A stretch of DNA of 64,000 nucleotides from Pseudomonas cavernicola (GTDB lineage Bacteria; Pseudomonadota; Gammaproteobacteria; Pseudomonadales; Pseudomonadaceae). A program made the position numbers and the translations under genes. The stretch is taken from assembly GCF_003596405.1 (NCBI RefSeq), contig NZ_QYUR01000003.1, positions 62,001 through 126,000 on the forward strand, read 5' to 3'. Below the pieces are notes generated by a model that searched no databases, was not told the origin of the DNA, and saw only the letters and a list, made by a program, of their open reading frames with translations. Positions 27,332-34,630 of the stretch are shown piece after piece (within the stretch, counting starts at the first letter, position 1; every line of letters begins with the position of its first letter).

Positions 27332-28240
27332 TTATGCCGCAGCCCTCATTGCGTAACCGCCTTCAGAACCGGTCACCCGCTTGTAGGTTGCATAGAACTC
27401 GTCCCGGCGCTTATCCAGGGACTTGAAGGTGAACCACCCCTCATGAAGCTGAGAAAAGAGATTCATCAGCGGCTTCGAGTCGAGCGCCTTGGCGACACCC
27501 TGCAGCCTGTCGTGTTCCCTGTACATAAGGGCGAAGCGTGACATGAGCAGGTAGATGGAGCTCAGCTCATGCTCTGAAAGCTGCATGGCTGGACTGGTTG
27601 GGTTTTCTTGCCTTCCAATCCATTCGCCTTCCCACGTATAGCTATCGACGAACCCGCAAGCGTTCTCAAACTCGCTCTGCGGAATGTCGCGGTATTGCGC
27701 TACCTGATGCCGGTGCTTCAGGTGCGTCCAGAGCTCGCAGTAGCCGGCACGCTGGCGGGCTTTCTCCAGGCAGGCCACTTTGCCGTGCACCTTGTCCGAC
27801 AGCTGAAGTTGCTGCTGCGGGTTCAGCGCCTTGCGCAGGCACTCAGCAGCAACGTCCGGGGCGATCTGGCGAAGCTTCTTCTCACACTCAATGAAGTAGC
27901 GGCGAACAGCTCGGCCGGCTTCGGTACGCTCGACCATGGCCAGCTCTTTGGCCATATCGACTGACAGGCTGTAGCCCTGAGACCGGCGATCACCGCCGCG
28001 ACCTTTGGTTACTCTATTTTGAGTAACCATCGAGAAATCCTGCCCTTCGATGAACCCGTATTCCTGAATTCTTCGAGCGATCCAGTCATTGAAGCGAGTG
28101 GTCACCCCAAGGCAGAGGTAGATGTCCTTGGCATTGCACAGCTGCACCACTTCACCGCCAAGCTCGCCCAGGCGAACCGGGATCAGGGTGCTGTAGCTCA
28201 TGCCTGAGTTGTTTTCTACTGCAATTGCGATAGTATTCAT
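27332..28240 (-). CDS. AntA/AntB-type phage antirepressor
   Basis: A 302-residue protein. The N-terminal AntA/AntB domain is clear (LCNAKDIYLCLGVTTRFNDW, GFIEGQDFSMV, then RGGDRRSQGYSLSVDMAKEL). The C-terminal half is helical and unlike known DNA-binding domains. Such proteins bind and disable CI-type repressors, so expression would induce the prophage. The ATG at 28240 follows AGAAGGA. It is 77 bases downstream of the Arc-like gene, on the same transcript from the promoter at 28492-28520. Confidence 0.85.
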   Translation of the reverse strand: MNTIAIAVENNSGMSYSTLIPVRLGELGGEVVQLCNAKDIYLCLGVTTRFNDWIARRIQEYGFIEGQDFSMVTQNRVTKGRGGDRRSQGYSLSVDMAKELAMVERTEAGRAVRRYFIECEKKLRQIAPDVAAECLRKALNPQQQLQLSDKVHGKVACLEKARQRAGYCELWTHLKHRHQVAQYRDIPQSEFENACGFVDSYTWEGEWIGRQENPTSPAMQLSEHELSSIYLLMSRFALMYREHDRLQGVAKALDSKPLMNLFSQLHEGWFTFKSLDKRRDEFYATYKRVTGSEGGYAMRAAA

Positions 28241-28317
28241 CTCGTGATCCTTCTCCAAAGTGTTCACAACCGAAGCCTCAGGTGTTCTCGCACTTGGGGC
28301 TTCTTCGTTTCTGATCC

Positions 28318-28461
28318 TCACTGAGCTGTCTGCCTCTTCATTTGCGCCAGCAACTCAATCAGCTGGGCATTCATGGATCGGTGGTGCTCTTTCGCCTGTT
28401 GCTTCAGCCAATCCATCAGATCGACCGGGATGCGGACCTGTGTGCGCGCTATGTCTTTCAT
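28318..28461 (-). CDS. Arc-like ribbon-helix-helix repressor
   Basis: A 47-residue protein starting MKDIARTQVRIPVDLMDWLK, with EHHRSMNAQLIELLAQMK as its second helix. This is the Arc fold: a DNA-contacting beta strand (TQVRIP) and two helices. P22 Arc is 53 residues. It is the first gene of the arc-ant transcript with GGGGG as ribosome site, and it should limit antirepressor synthesis. Confidence 0.85.
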   Translation of the reverse strand: MKDIARTQVRIPVDLMDWLKQQAKEHHRSMNAQLIELLAQMKRQTAQ

Positions 28462-28476
28462 GGCAACCCCCTTTAG

Positions 28477-28495
28477 TAGTGACACGCAGTCACTA
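28477..28495. promoter_or_regulatory. Palindromic operator of the arc-ant promoter
   Basis: TAGTGAC-ACGCA-GTCACTA is a perfect 7-bp inverted repeat with a 5-bp spacer. It overlaps the -10 box and start region of the leftward promoter. Further TAGTGtC and TAGTGAC half-sites lie at 28512 and 28523, beside the mnt-like start. It is the natural binding site for the Arc-like and/or Mnt-like protein. Confidence 0.7.
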
Positions 28496-28520
28496 TACGA
28501 AGAGCTTTAGGTAGTGTCAA
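28492..28520 (-). promoter_or_regulatory. Strong promoter for the arc-ant transcript
   Basis: On the minus strand a perfect -35 TTGACA (28515-28520) and a -10 TATAGT (28492-28497) are separated by 17 bases. This is the best sigma-70 match I found in the window and must be repressed in a stable lysogen. Confidence 0.8.
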
Positions 28521-28529
28521 GCTAGTGAC

Positions 28530-28787
28530 ATGGAAGAAATCTACCGCTCACAATTCCGGTTCCCATACTCACTGTATGAGCAACTGAAGAAGGCAGCCGA
28601 CGCCAACCGTCGCTCTGTGAACGCGGAACTGGTTGCTCGCCTCGAAGCCAGCTTCGGCCCTGCGTCGACACTGATTCTTGTTGATGAGTACCATAGGGTA
28701 GAGCCCGCCTCGCCAGAACGAGCCCTTGCGCTCATCGAGCAGTTGAAAGGCGAGCTGTTAGGCCTGACTGCTACCCCCAAGGAATAA
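28530..28787 (+). CDS. Mnt-like ribbon-helix-helix repressor
   Basis: An 85-residue protein, divergent from the Arc-like gene. The N-terminus IYRSQFRFPYSLYEQLKKAA and NRRSVNAELVARLEA match the P22 Mnt pattern (FRFP, then RSxNxEL). The C-terminal part would be the tetramerisation helix (ERALALIEQLKGEL). P22 Mnt is 82-83 residues. The start codon directly abuts an operator half-site and has no strong ribosome site, suggesting low expression. Confidence 0.8.
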   Translation: MEEIYRSQFRFPYSLYEQLKKAADANRRSVNAELVARLEASFGPASTLILVDEYHRVEPASPERALALIEQLKGELLGLTATPKE

Positions 28788-28809
28788 CCCCAGCCCCACC
28801 CCGTAGTCA

Positions 28810-29432
28810 TCACTTCTCGTGCATAACCTTCAGCGCAGCGCTCTCCATGATGCGCACTGCGGCGAACACGTCATCTCGGCCGCGCTTCTTGATGCCGTGC
28901 AGGCGCATAACATCATTCAGCACGCCGTAATCCAGGCCGGTCGCGCCCGCCATGCCGACGCGCCATTGCGTGCCCATGGTGATAAACACATCCACCGCCT
29001 GCCAGTTGTCCGGCCATACCCAGAATTCGTCGCTGCCCATGTCTTCACGCGTGAAGCCGAAAGCTTCCAACTCCTTGTCGGAGGGGGCGCTTTCGTATAG
29101 CGCACGGGCAGCGTCTATTAGTTTTTTCGGCGGGCCTGCAGCAGTTCGTCGACATAGGCCGCGACAATCGCGCCGCCCGCGCCGGCATAGTTCTGCACCA
29201 GCTTGCCGATCGACTCTTCGTTGAAGACGTCGTCCAGCTCCCAGCCAGCCAGCACATCCTGCAGAACTTCAACGTCTGCCCGACCGGTGAGCGATCCGAG
29301 CCACTCGTTAACCTGATCCTTGGTGCGGTGCTTGAACTCGAACTCCACCGGCACGGTATCGCCGCCGTGTACGGGGATGTTCACTGTCGCCTTGAAGGTC
29401 GGAGCAACGTCCAGCTTGAATTTGGAAGTCAT
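28810..29432 (-). CDS. Tail chaperone GT fusion made by -1 frameshifting
   Basis: The upstream chaperone frame ends at a TAA at 29118-29120 immediately after the heptamer A-AAA-AAC (29121-29127), read in the correct phase. A -1 slip there continues as LIDAARALYESAPSDKELE and then the DUF1799-like region (EAFGFTREDMGSDEFWVWP), ending at 28810. This is the G/G-T arrangement of lambda-type tails, where a minority product recruits the tail tube protein to the tape measure. No independent start for the downstream part has a good ribosome site. Confidence 0.85.
29118..29432 (-). CDS. Tail assembly chaperone (gpG-like)
   Basis: A 104-residue phage tail assembly chaperone starting MTSKFKLDVAPTFKATV. 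It holds FKHRTKDQVNEWLGSL and ends QARRKN at the slippery site. It lies between the tail tube and tape measure genes, the standard place. It is the major product; the frameshifted form is listed separately. Confidence 0.85.
   Translation of the reverse strand: MTSKFKLDVAPTFKATVNIPVHGGDTVPVEFEFKHRTKDQVNEWLGSLTGRADVEVLQDVLAGWELDDVFNEESIGKLVQNYAGAGGAIVAAYVDELLQARRKN
29121..29127 (-). other. Slippery heptamer A-AAA-AAC
   Basis: On the minus strand AAAAAAC sits in the X-XXY-YYZ phase directly before the zero-frame TAA. This is a top-class -1 slippery site. Confidence 0.85.
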
Positions 29433-29447
29433 GCGGAATCCTTAATA

Positions 29448-29474
29448 GAAAGCCCGCACGGTGGCGGGCTCTTA
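29448..29474 (-). terminator. Terminator after the tail tube gene
   Basis: On the minus strand GCCCGCC-ACCG-TGCGGGC is followed by TTTCT. It lies between the tail tube gene and the chaperone and would lower chaperone expression relative to the tube. Confidence 0.65.
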
Positions 29475-29492
29475 TGATCGGTGGGTTGGCGA

Positions 29493-30139
29493 TTACGAGG
29501 CGTAACGCATGGCTTCGGAGGTCAGGGAGACCGTCGATTGCAGGCCCATGAGCTCGTTCTTGGTCAGGGTTGGCGTTTTGTTGAGGGTGACGTAGCCGTT
29601 GTAGAGGATGCTGGAGGCGCTCGGCAGGACGATGCGCAGGGCGCGCGGCACGCGGTCATCGTTGGCGGCAGAGAGCAGTGCGTACCACGGCAAGGTCGCA
29701 TCGTCGCCGATGGTCAGGGCAAGGCTGCGGGCCGACTTGACGGTCGGGATCTGGTGCTCGGCGTCCTCCTCCAGGAAGGAATAGGTGACGAACTGCTGCT
29801 CGCCCCCGGAAGTGGTGAACTCCAGCACCTGGGTAATCTGCGTCCAGGCCGTGATCTTGCGCGCGGAACCGGCCCCCCGCCGATCGGGTAAAGCTGGGTG
29901 CTGGTGGTGTCGATGCCGTCCAGCACGAAGGCATCCGCGGTGGCGCTGAGGACGCGGACGATACGGCTATTCAGGCGCGACCAGCCGGAGGTGATTTCGA
30001 GGATGTCGCCGGCAAGGTAGCCGTGCGCCGTCGAACTGGCTGAGGCGGATGCTGCGTTGCTGATGGCGGTGATGGTTTTGGCGGCTTGGTAGGTTGCAGC
30101 GATGCTGACTACCGCCCCGTTTGGCAGACTCACGGACAT
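29493..30139 (-). pseudogene. Major tail tube protein, split by a homopolymer frameshift
   Basis: The N-terminal frame starts MSVSLPNGAVVSIAATYQ and the C-terminal frame ends TLTKNELMGLQSTVSLTSEA, a pattern fitting a tail tube protein of about 215 residues. Between them is a run of six C at 29873-29878; seven would restore one frame through GGGAGSARKITAWTQITQV. Because the virion cannot be built without this protein, either the prophage is defective or one base is missing from the sequence. GAGAGGA precedes the ATG at 30139. Confidence 0.8.
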
Positions 30140-30160
30140 GGTGTTTTCCTCTCGGACATA

Positions 30161-30184
30161 AAAAAACCGCCAAGGCGGCGGTTT
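30161..30184 (-). terminator. Terminator before the tail tube gene
   Basis: On the minus strand CCGCCGCCTTGGCGG is followed by seven T. It separates the connector genes from the tail tube gene, which therefore probably has its own promoter or relies on antitermination. Confidence 0.75.
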
Positions 30185-30205
30185 GTGGGTTGCCCAACGG
30201 GCGGG

Positions 30206-30622
30206 TTAGATGGTGTCGGCGCGGTATGAGCAGGACACTGGAATGGTGGTGTTGAGCGGTTCGACGATGGCCGTCGCTGCGCTCATTGGCGTGCGGACGT
30301 AGGCCTTGAATGCTCCGCTAACTAGCTCAAGGTTGTTCGGGAACAATGCGGCCAGTTCATCCTCGATGCCACCCGCTGCGACCAGACCGCCGCCAGCCGG
30401 CTTGACGATGCTTACCTGCCAGACGCCGCGGTATGCCTTGTGCACGCCTTGCAGGTCATCGCTTGAGGTGTTCGCCGGGAGCAGGAAGCAGCGCAGATAG
30501 GTTTCGCTGGTGAGTGGGATGAAGGCGACATCCTGATAGGCGACGCGCAGTACTGGATTGCGGGCGGCGGCCCAATTCTTCAGGCGAGTCTCGAAGAGCT
30601 GGCGGATCAGCTTATTGCTCAA
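30206..30622 (-). CDS. Tail terminator-like protein (DUF4128-like)
   Basis: A 138-residue protein. The start is a TTG at 30622 (LSNKLIRQLFETRLKNW) with AGGAG upstream, overlapping the TGA of the previous gene. It contains FLLPANTSSDDLQGVHKAYRG-type sequence and GIEDELAALFPNN, fitting tail terminators such as lambda gpU-like proteins that cap the tail tube. Position just before the tail tube supports this. Confidence 0.7.
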   Translation of the reverse strand: MSNKLIRQLFETRLKNWAAARNPVLRVAYQDVAFIPLTSETYLRCFLLPANTSSDDLQGVHKAYRGVWQVSIVKPAGGGLVAAGGIEDELAALFPNNLELVSGAFKAYVRTPMSAATAIVEPLNTTIPVSCSYRADTI

Positions 30623-31065
30623 TCTGGAAGCTCCTGCACGGCCTTGTTTACGAAGATCTGAAATTCGGTGACGGTTAACCTGACCATGCCGTTCGGCGCC
30701 TGGCTGGAATGCCCGTACTCGAGGCGCTGGGCATACGGCACGTTGTTCATCATCCAGATACTGCCGATTTCGGAGGTGTAGGCCTGAATGAACGTGACGC
30801 CTGCTTGCTTGATGGAACTGCCTTGCGGGTCGATGCGATCCAGCGCGCCGGTGGCGGCGACATTGAATGACACCTGCCAGTTGCCCCGGAAGCGCCCGCC
30901 TATGTACCCCTCGCCCGCCGATGGGTCCAACCACAACTCGGCATTTCCGACCGGGGAACGGTCCACCACGGCCGACAGCATGTCGATGGCGACCTTCTGC
31001 ACGACCAGTTCGGTGTTTGCCTTGGCCTTCTCAATGAACTTGGTCAGGTCGAGGCTGAAACTCAT
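30619..31065 (-). CDS. HK97 gp10-like tail completion protein
   Basis: A 148-residue protein starting MSFSLDLTKFIEKAKANTE. The segment LVVQKVAIDMLSAVVDRSPV followed by GGRFRGNWQVSFN is the hallmark of the gp10-like neck family. It overlaps the gene before by ATGA and the gene after by a shared stop/start. Confidence 0.8.
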   Translation of the reverse strand: MSFSLDLTKFIEKAKANTELVVQKVAIDMLSAVVDRSPVGNAELWLDPSAGEGYIGGRFRGNWQVSFNVAATGALDRIDPQGSSIKQAGVTFIQAYTSEIGSIWMMNNVPYAQRLEYGHSSQAPNGMVRLTVTEFQIFVNKAVQELPD

Positions 31066-31451
31066 TTCCGCGCCTGCACCACGAAGCCAACCGCCAGGCC
31101 GGCATAGTTCCATGGGTCGACGGCCTGCACGGTGTAGGTGCTGCCGTCGAAGACAATCAGGTCTTGGGTCTTTGGCTCGGGCATGTCGGCGCCATTGAGC
31201 AGCACGGGCGAGACGATGAACTTCACGTCGCCCTGCTTGATCAGTGAGCCGTCGACGTCGGTGAGTTTGTAGGAATCGCGCAGGCCTGAGCCGGCGTAGT
31301 CAGTGATGGTGTCGGGCGAGGTGCCTGTCTCCGGATCGTACACACCCGGCACGGTGCGGCGCAGGGTCAGTCCTGCGCCCTTCCCGCCCGCACTGCGAGG
31401 CGCCAGCATGCGAACGGCGGTCGCCTTGGCGCGGTCGTAGATGTCAGCCAT
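31062..31451 (-). CDS. Putative head-tail connector (stopper-type) protein
   Basis: A 129-residue protein starting MADIYDRAKATAVRMLA. It is beta-rich towards the end (TYTVQAVDPWNYAGLAV). I assign the role by position between the DnaT-like connector and the gp10-like gene; I see no decisive motif. Confidence 0.6.
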   Translation of the reverse strand: MADIYDRAKATAVRMLAPRSAGGKGAGLTLRRTVPGVYDPETGTSPDTITDYAGSGLRDSYKLTDVDGSLIKQGDVKFIVSPVLLNGADMPEPKTQDLIVFDGSTYTVQAVDPWNYAGLAVGFVVQARK

Positions 31452-31945
31452 CAGGCGCGACTCAGCTTGATCTGGCTGGACGACGCGACGAAACCGGCGA
31501 ACTGCGCATAGGACTGCCGAGTTGCAGCCGGCTTCGATGCTGTCTTGCTGGCGACGGCAAAGGTGGTGCTGATCGGGCCGACCTTCTCGGACTCAATGGC
31601 GCCTACTTTCAATTCTGGCGGAGCAAGATCATCTGCGTGGATCTCGGTCGCCAGCGCCATCTGCCCGGCCTTGACCTGCGCCGGAATGACGTTCGATGCG
31701 ATGGTGAAGTCGTTACGGACAACACCTACGCGCGGCCATGATCCGGTTTGATTTGGGCTAACTGCACACCCTTTCCATGGCAGCGCATTCATCTCAAGGT
31801 AGGCGCGGCGCAGCAGGGATTCTTGTGCGGCTTCAGTACCGGGAATCGTGCGCCCGAAGTTCGCGGCATAGGTGACCAGTTCGGCGGCCGTAGCGAATGA
31901 ATCGGCGCCGGCCACGATGGAACCGTTTTCGATGGTCAGCGCCAT
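31451..31945 (-). CDS. DnaT-like head-tail adaptor protein
   Basis: A 164-residue protein resembling the phage family annotated as DnaT-like ssDNA-binding: MALTIENGSIVAGADSFATA, then ESLLRRAYLEMNALPWKG and QVKAGQMALATEIHA. In tailed phages such genes sit after the capsid and encode the adaptor that docks on the portal. It shares one base with the next gene. Confidence 0.7.
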   Translation of the reverse strand: MALTIENGSIVAGADSFATAAELVTYAANFGRTIPGTEAAQESLLRRAYLEMNALPWKGCAVSPNQTGSWPRVGVVRNDFTIASNVIPAQVKAGQMALATEIHADDLAPPELKVGAIESEKVGPISTTFAVASKTASKPAATRQSYAQFAGFVASSSQIKLSRA

Positions 31946-31948
31946 GGG

Positions 31949-32200
31949 TTACGCCTCTTCTTGCTTCAGTAGTAACTCAAGCAGTTCCGGCTTTTTGGCT
32001 GCTGCATCAAACTCGACACCCTTTGCAGTCAGTCGGGCCTTGATCACATCGACCTTCAGCTTGGTCAGGTCAACAGCCTCTTCGTCGGCTTCCGGCTTGA
32101 ACCGGACATCCAGAATCTTGAGCCCCTGCTCGCGCAGCTCGGCCTTGCGCTCAGGCGAGACCGGGTGCGGCTCGTAAGCGATACCAGTGAATTTGCCCAT
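31949..32200 (-). CDS. HeH/SAP-like small head protein
   Basis: An 83-residue protein. Its C-terminal 40 residues (VIKARLTAKGVEFDAAAK, then PELLELLLKQ) are a helix-extended-loop-helix domain of the LEM/SAP type, common in small phage proteins between capsid and connector genes. The exact job is unknown. It starts at ATG 32200. Confidence 0.7.
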   Translation of the reverse strand: MGKFTGIAYEPHPVSPERKAELREQGLKILDVRFKPEADEEAVDLTKLKVDVIKARLTAKGVEFDAAAKKPELLELLLKQEEA

Positions 32201-32245
32201 TTCAATCTCCAGAGGATGGGCGGAGCCGAAGCCCCGCCCATGTCA

Positions 32246-33214
32246 TTACTTGGCAGCATCACCAAGGGCGAGAACACCAGCCGTGTGCTTGATGCTGGAA
32301 GCAACCAAGTCCCAGTTTGTACCGGTTGCCAGTTCGGCGTCGGTCGGAGACTTACCGCCGTTGGCTTCATCCCAGGTGTAACCCTTCAGGCCGAGACCGA
32401 AGGTGTAATCGACCTGCATGGTGGTTTCGATGCGGGTCTGGCCGTTGCTGGTCTCGATGTTGCTGATCACGTCGCCAGCGTCATGGACGATGGCGGCGGA
32501 ATCGACCAAGCCCAGCACCGCCAGCTTGTTCGGCGTGCCGGCGATGGACAGCGCCGGTGCATCGGTGACGATCACCGCCTTGCCCAGGATGTCCACGACG
32601 CGGACGTTTTGAGCCTGGAACAGTTGCGGGGTGTTGGTCAGGTTGGCACCGATCAGCTTGTGATAGGTGACGCCGTTCATGACGCTGGCCACGATGTTGC
32701 CCGAGTGGTCGCCGAACTTACCGTGGGCGTCGTTCATGGCGTTGTAGCTCACGCCCAAGGTCGCACTGACATCGTTCACCGCGGCTGCCTGGTTGCCGAT
32801 TGCGGCCATCAGGGCAGCGATGGCGGTGTTCAGCTGATCCTTCAGCATCGCTTCGGCGAAGTTGCGGGATGCAACCTCAATGCCCTCGGCGGTCGGTTTG
32901 CTCAGCCAGGTAAGCTGGCCTGGCTCGAAGCGAATCGGGCCGAAACCACCGGCAATCTTCACAGACGAGCGTTTCAGTTGGGTCAGGTCGGTGGCGGACG
33001 CAGCAGCCTGCGCGGCATAGCGGTCGACACGGCGCTGGGCCGAGTGGATGGCAGCGAAGAACGACTCTTGCAGGAAGTCGCCGTCGAAGCCTTCAGTGGT
33101 GAGACGAATAGCGCCAGCGGAGGCGGCGTTGAACTTCTCCACCATTTGCGCCAGCGTCTCGATAGTCGCCGGCATGATGTACTGGTTGAATACCTGCATT
33201 TGGGACAGGGACAT
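32246..33214 (-). CDS. Major capsid protein
   Basis: A 322-residue protein starting MSLSQMQVFNQYIMPATIET. The N-terminal helix with AGAIRLTTEGFDGDFLQESF and the later AIVHDAGDVISNIETSNGQT fit coat proteins of HK97-like fold from related Pseudomonas siphophages. It follows the scaffold gene and is of typical size for a coat without a large delta domain. Confidence 0.85.
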   Translation of the reverse strand: MSLSQMQVFNQYIMPATIETLAQMVEKFNAASAGAIRLTTEGFDGDFLQESFFAAIHSAQRRVDRYAAQAAASATDLTQLKRSSVKIAGGFGPIRFEPGQLTWLSKPTAEGIEVASRNFAEAMLKDQLNTAIAALMAAIGNQAAAVNDVSATLGVSYNAMNDAHGKFGDHSGNIVASVMNGVTYHKLIGANLTNTPQLFQAQNVRVVDILGKAVIVTDAPALSIAGTPNKLAVLGLVDSAAIVHDAGDVISNIETSNGQTRIETTMQVDYTFGLGLKGYTWDEANGGKSPTDAELATGTNWDLVASSIKHTAGVLALGDAAK

Positions 33215-33225
33215 GGCTTGATTCC

Positions 33226-33969
33226 TTATTTCAGTTCAGGGAACCGAGCGGCCAACGCTGCAGTGCGGTCCGCTTTGGAGCCGCCGAGGTCGCCTTTCGG
33301 GGTATTCGGTTTGCCACCACCGCCATCCGGGGCGCCACCACCATTGGAGCCGGCACTCTTGAGGATCTGGTCGCGGTAGGGGTATTGCTCGACGAGGGTT
33401 TCCATCGCTTCATCGAAGTCAGCCACTTCGCCCGGACGTGCGCGGCTGTAAATCTTGTTGCCGTGCTGGTCGTAGGCGACGGTCTTGCCTTCCTCGATCT
33501 TGAAGGCCTGCCCAAAACGGGCCTGCACCATGTCTGCGGGAATGGCCAGCTTGTCGGCGATCAGTTTCGAGCGGCTGAATGCGCCACCGATCTTCTCGTC
33601 GTAGAGCTGTTTCTCGAAGGTCGATACTTTGGTGTTGGCTTCGTCCAGCTGACCTTGGAAGGCCTTGCTGATTTCCGTCTTCACCTTCTCGATCTCGCCG
33701 GCATCCACCAGCTTCTTAGCATCGAGGTTTGCGACCAATTCGAGCGCCTTGCGTGCGGCTGCACCGTCCTCGATGCCCTCGAACCCTTTCAGGCTCTTCT
33801 CGGCGGTCTCGGCGCGTTCCCGATGGGTCTTCGCTTCGCCGTTGAGGCGGGTGATCGTGGCGACAGTGCTGGGGGCGTCGAATGCCACCTCTTTACCGTC
33901 GTCGTGGACGTAAACCGGTTTGCCGTCCTGCAGAATTGCGTGGCCTTGCTCGTCAAGTTTGAGTTTCAC
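33226..33969 (-). CDS. Capsid scaffold protein (DUF6651-like)
   Basis: A 247-residue protein with a GTG start at 33969 (MKLKLDEQGHAILQDGKPV). GGAG lies nine bases upstream. An ATG at 34047 is open but lies directly after the T run of a terminator, so it cannot be used. The middle is a coiled coil (AKTHRERAETAEKSLKGF), and the C-terminus has a glycine-rich hinge before a basic end (SKADRTAALAARFPELK) likely to bind coat protein. Confidence 0.8.
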   Translation of the reverse strand: MKLKLDEQGHAILQDGKPVYVHDDGKEVAFDAPSTVATITRLNGEAKTHRERAETAEKSLKGFEGIEDGAAARKALELVANLDAKKLVDAGEIEKVKTEISKAFQGQLDEANTKVSTFEKQLYDEKIGGAFSRSKLIADKLAIPADMVQARFGQAFKIEEGKTVAYDQHGNKIYSRARPGEVADFDEAMETLVEQYPYRDQILKSAGSNGGGAPDGGGGKPNTPKGDLGGSKADRTAALAARFPELK

Positions 33970-34046
33970 GTTGTTGATCTCCGGCCATCCGGCCATCTGA
34001 TGGGCATCCGCCCGGCGCACCGCTACCCATCCGGGAATCACGGCCA

Positions 34047-34112
34047 TAAAAAAGCCCCGGCAGTTGCCAGGGCTGAAATTTGGGTATTAAAAAGCCCGCG
34101 CGGGGCGGGCTT
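34047..34112 (-). terminator. Two tandem terminators upstream of the scaffold gene
   Basis: On the minus strand the first stem is GCCCGCCCCGCGCGGGC with five T (34089-34112), and the second is AGCCCTGGCA/TGCCGGGGCT with six T (34047-34074). Together they should stop transcription from the packaging genes unless it is antiterminated. Confidence 0.8.
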
Positions 34113-34129
34113 CTGGTGTGCGGCTCTCG

Positions 34130-34372
34130 CTACAGCAGTGCTATCGCCAACATGGCAGCACTACCGATCAGGGCGACTATGGCCATCAATTTGTTCTGAA
34201 GCCTGCGGTCGGCTTCGGCCTTTAGGGCGTATTGAATGCCTGCTCTCATATCATCGAGAGACATTTGGCCATCGTCTATCCCTCGTAAAGGCGGGAAGTG
34301 CGCCGTCTCAAGCATCCGTTGGTGCTCAGGACTGCCCTTGGTGACGAATCCGCCAGTCTTGAATCCAGCCAT
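34130..34372 (-). CDS. Small membrane protein in the head cluster
   Basis: An 80-residue protein starting MAGFKTGGFVTKGSPEHQRM with one C-terminal membrane segment (LMAIVALIGSAAMLAIALL). The start overlaps the previous stop as TGATG. Role unknown; the topology would suit a late membrane accessory. Confidence 0.6.
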   Translation of the reverse strand: MAGFKTGGFVTKGSPEHQRMLETAHFPPLRGIDDGQMSLDDMRAGIQYALKAEADRRLQNKLMAIVALIGSAAMLAIALL

Positions 34373-34620
34373 CACATCACCACCCTCTCGCCATTCAACA
34401 GACACCCGACGCACAACAGCGCCTTCGTGCCACCAGTGGGCTTGCCGTTCTTAATCATCACGCCGATCTTGGCCTCAATGACCTCGCGTCCACCGCAGCG
34501 ATCGCACTGCAGCATCGTGGCCGGCTTATCCATCGCTCGCACACGTTTGCGTACCTGCTCGGACGGGGTATCGGGAGCGGGTGTGCCTTGGATGACGTGG
34601 AGCCTGGGTTTATCGGTCAT
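34372..34620 (-). CDS. Small zinc-ribbon protein
   Basis: An 82-residue protein with CDRCGG and CVGC separated by about 28 residues, a four-Cys zinc ribbon (starts MTDKPRLHVIQGTPAPDTP). Function unknown. It is translationally coupled to the small membrane protein after it. Confidence 0.65.
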   Translation of the reverse strand: MTDKPRLHVIQGTPAPDTPSEQVRKRVRAMDKPATMLQCDRCGGREVIEAKIGVMIKNGKPTGGTKALLCVGCLLNGERVVM

Positions 34621-34630
34621 GCCGGTCAGT

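Noticed and set aside
32165..33379. Long plus-strand open frame of 404 codons opposite the capsid and scaffold genes
   Set aside because: It is the GC-driven shadow of two well-supported virion genes, has no ribosome site and no family resemblance.
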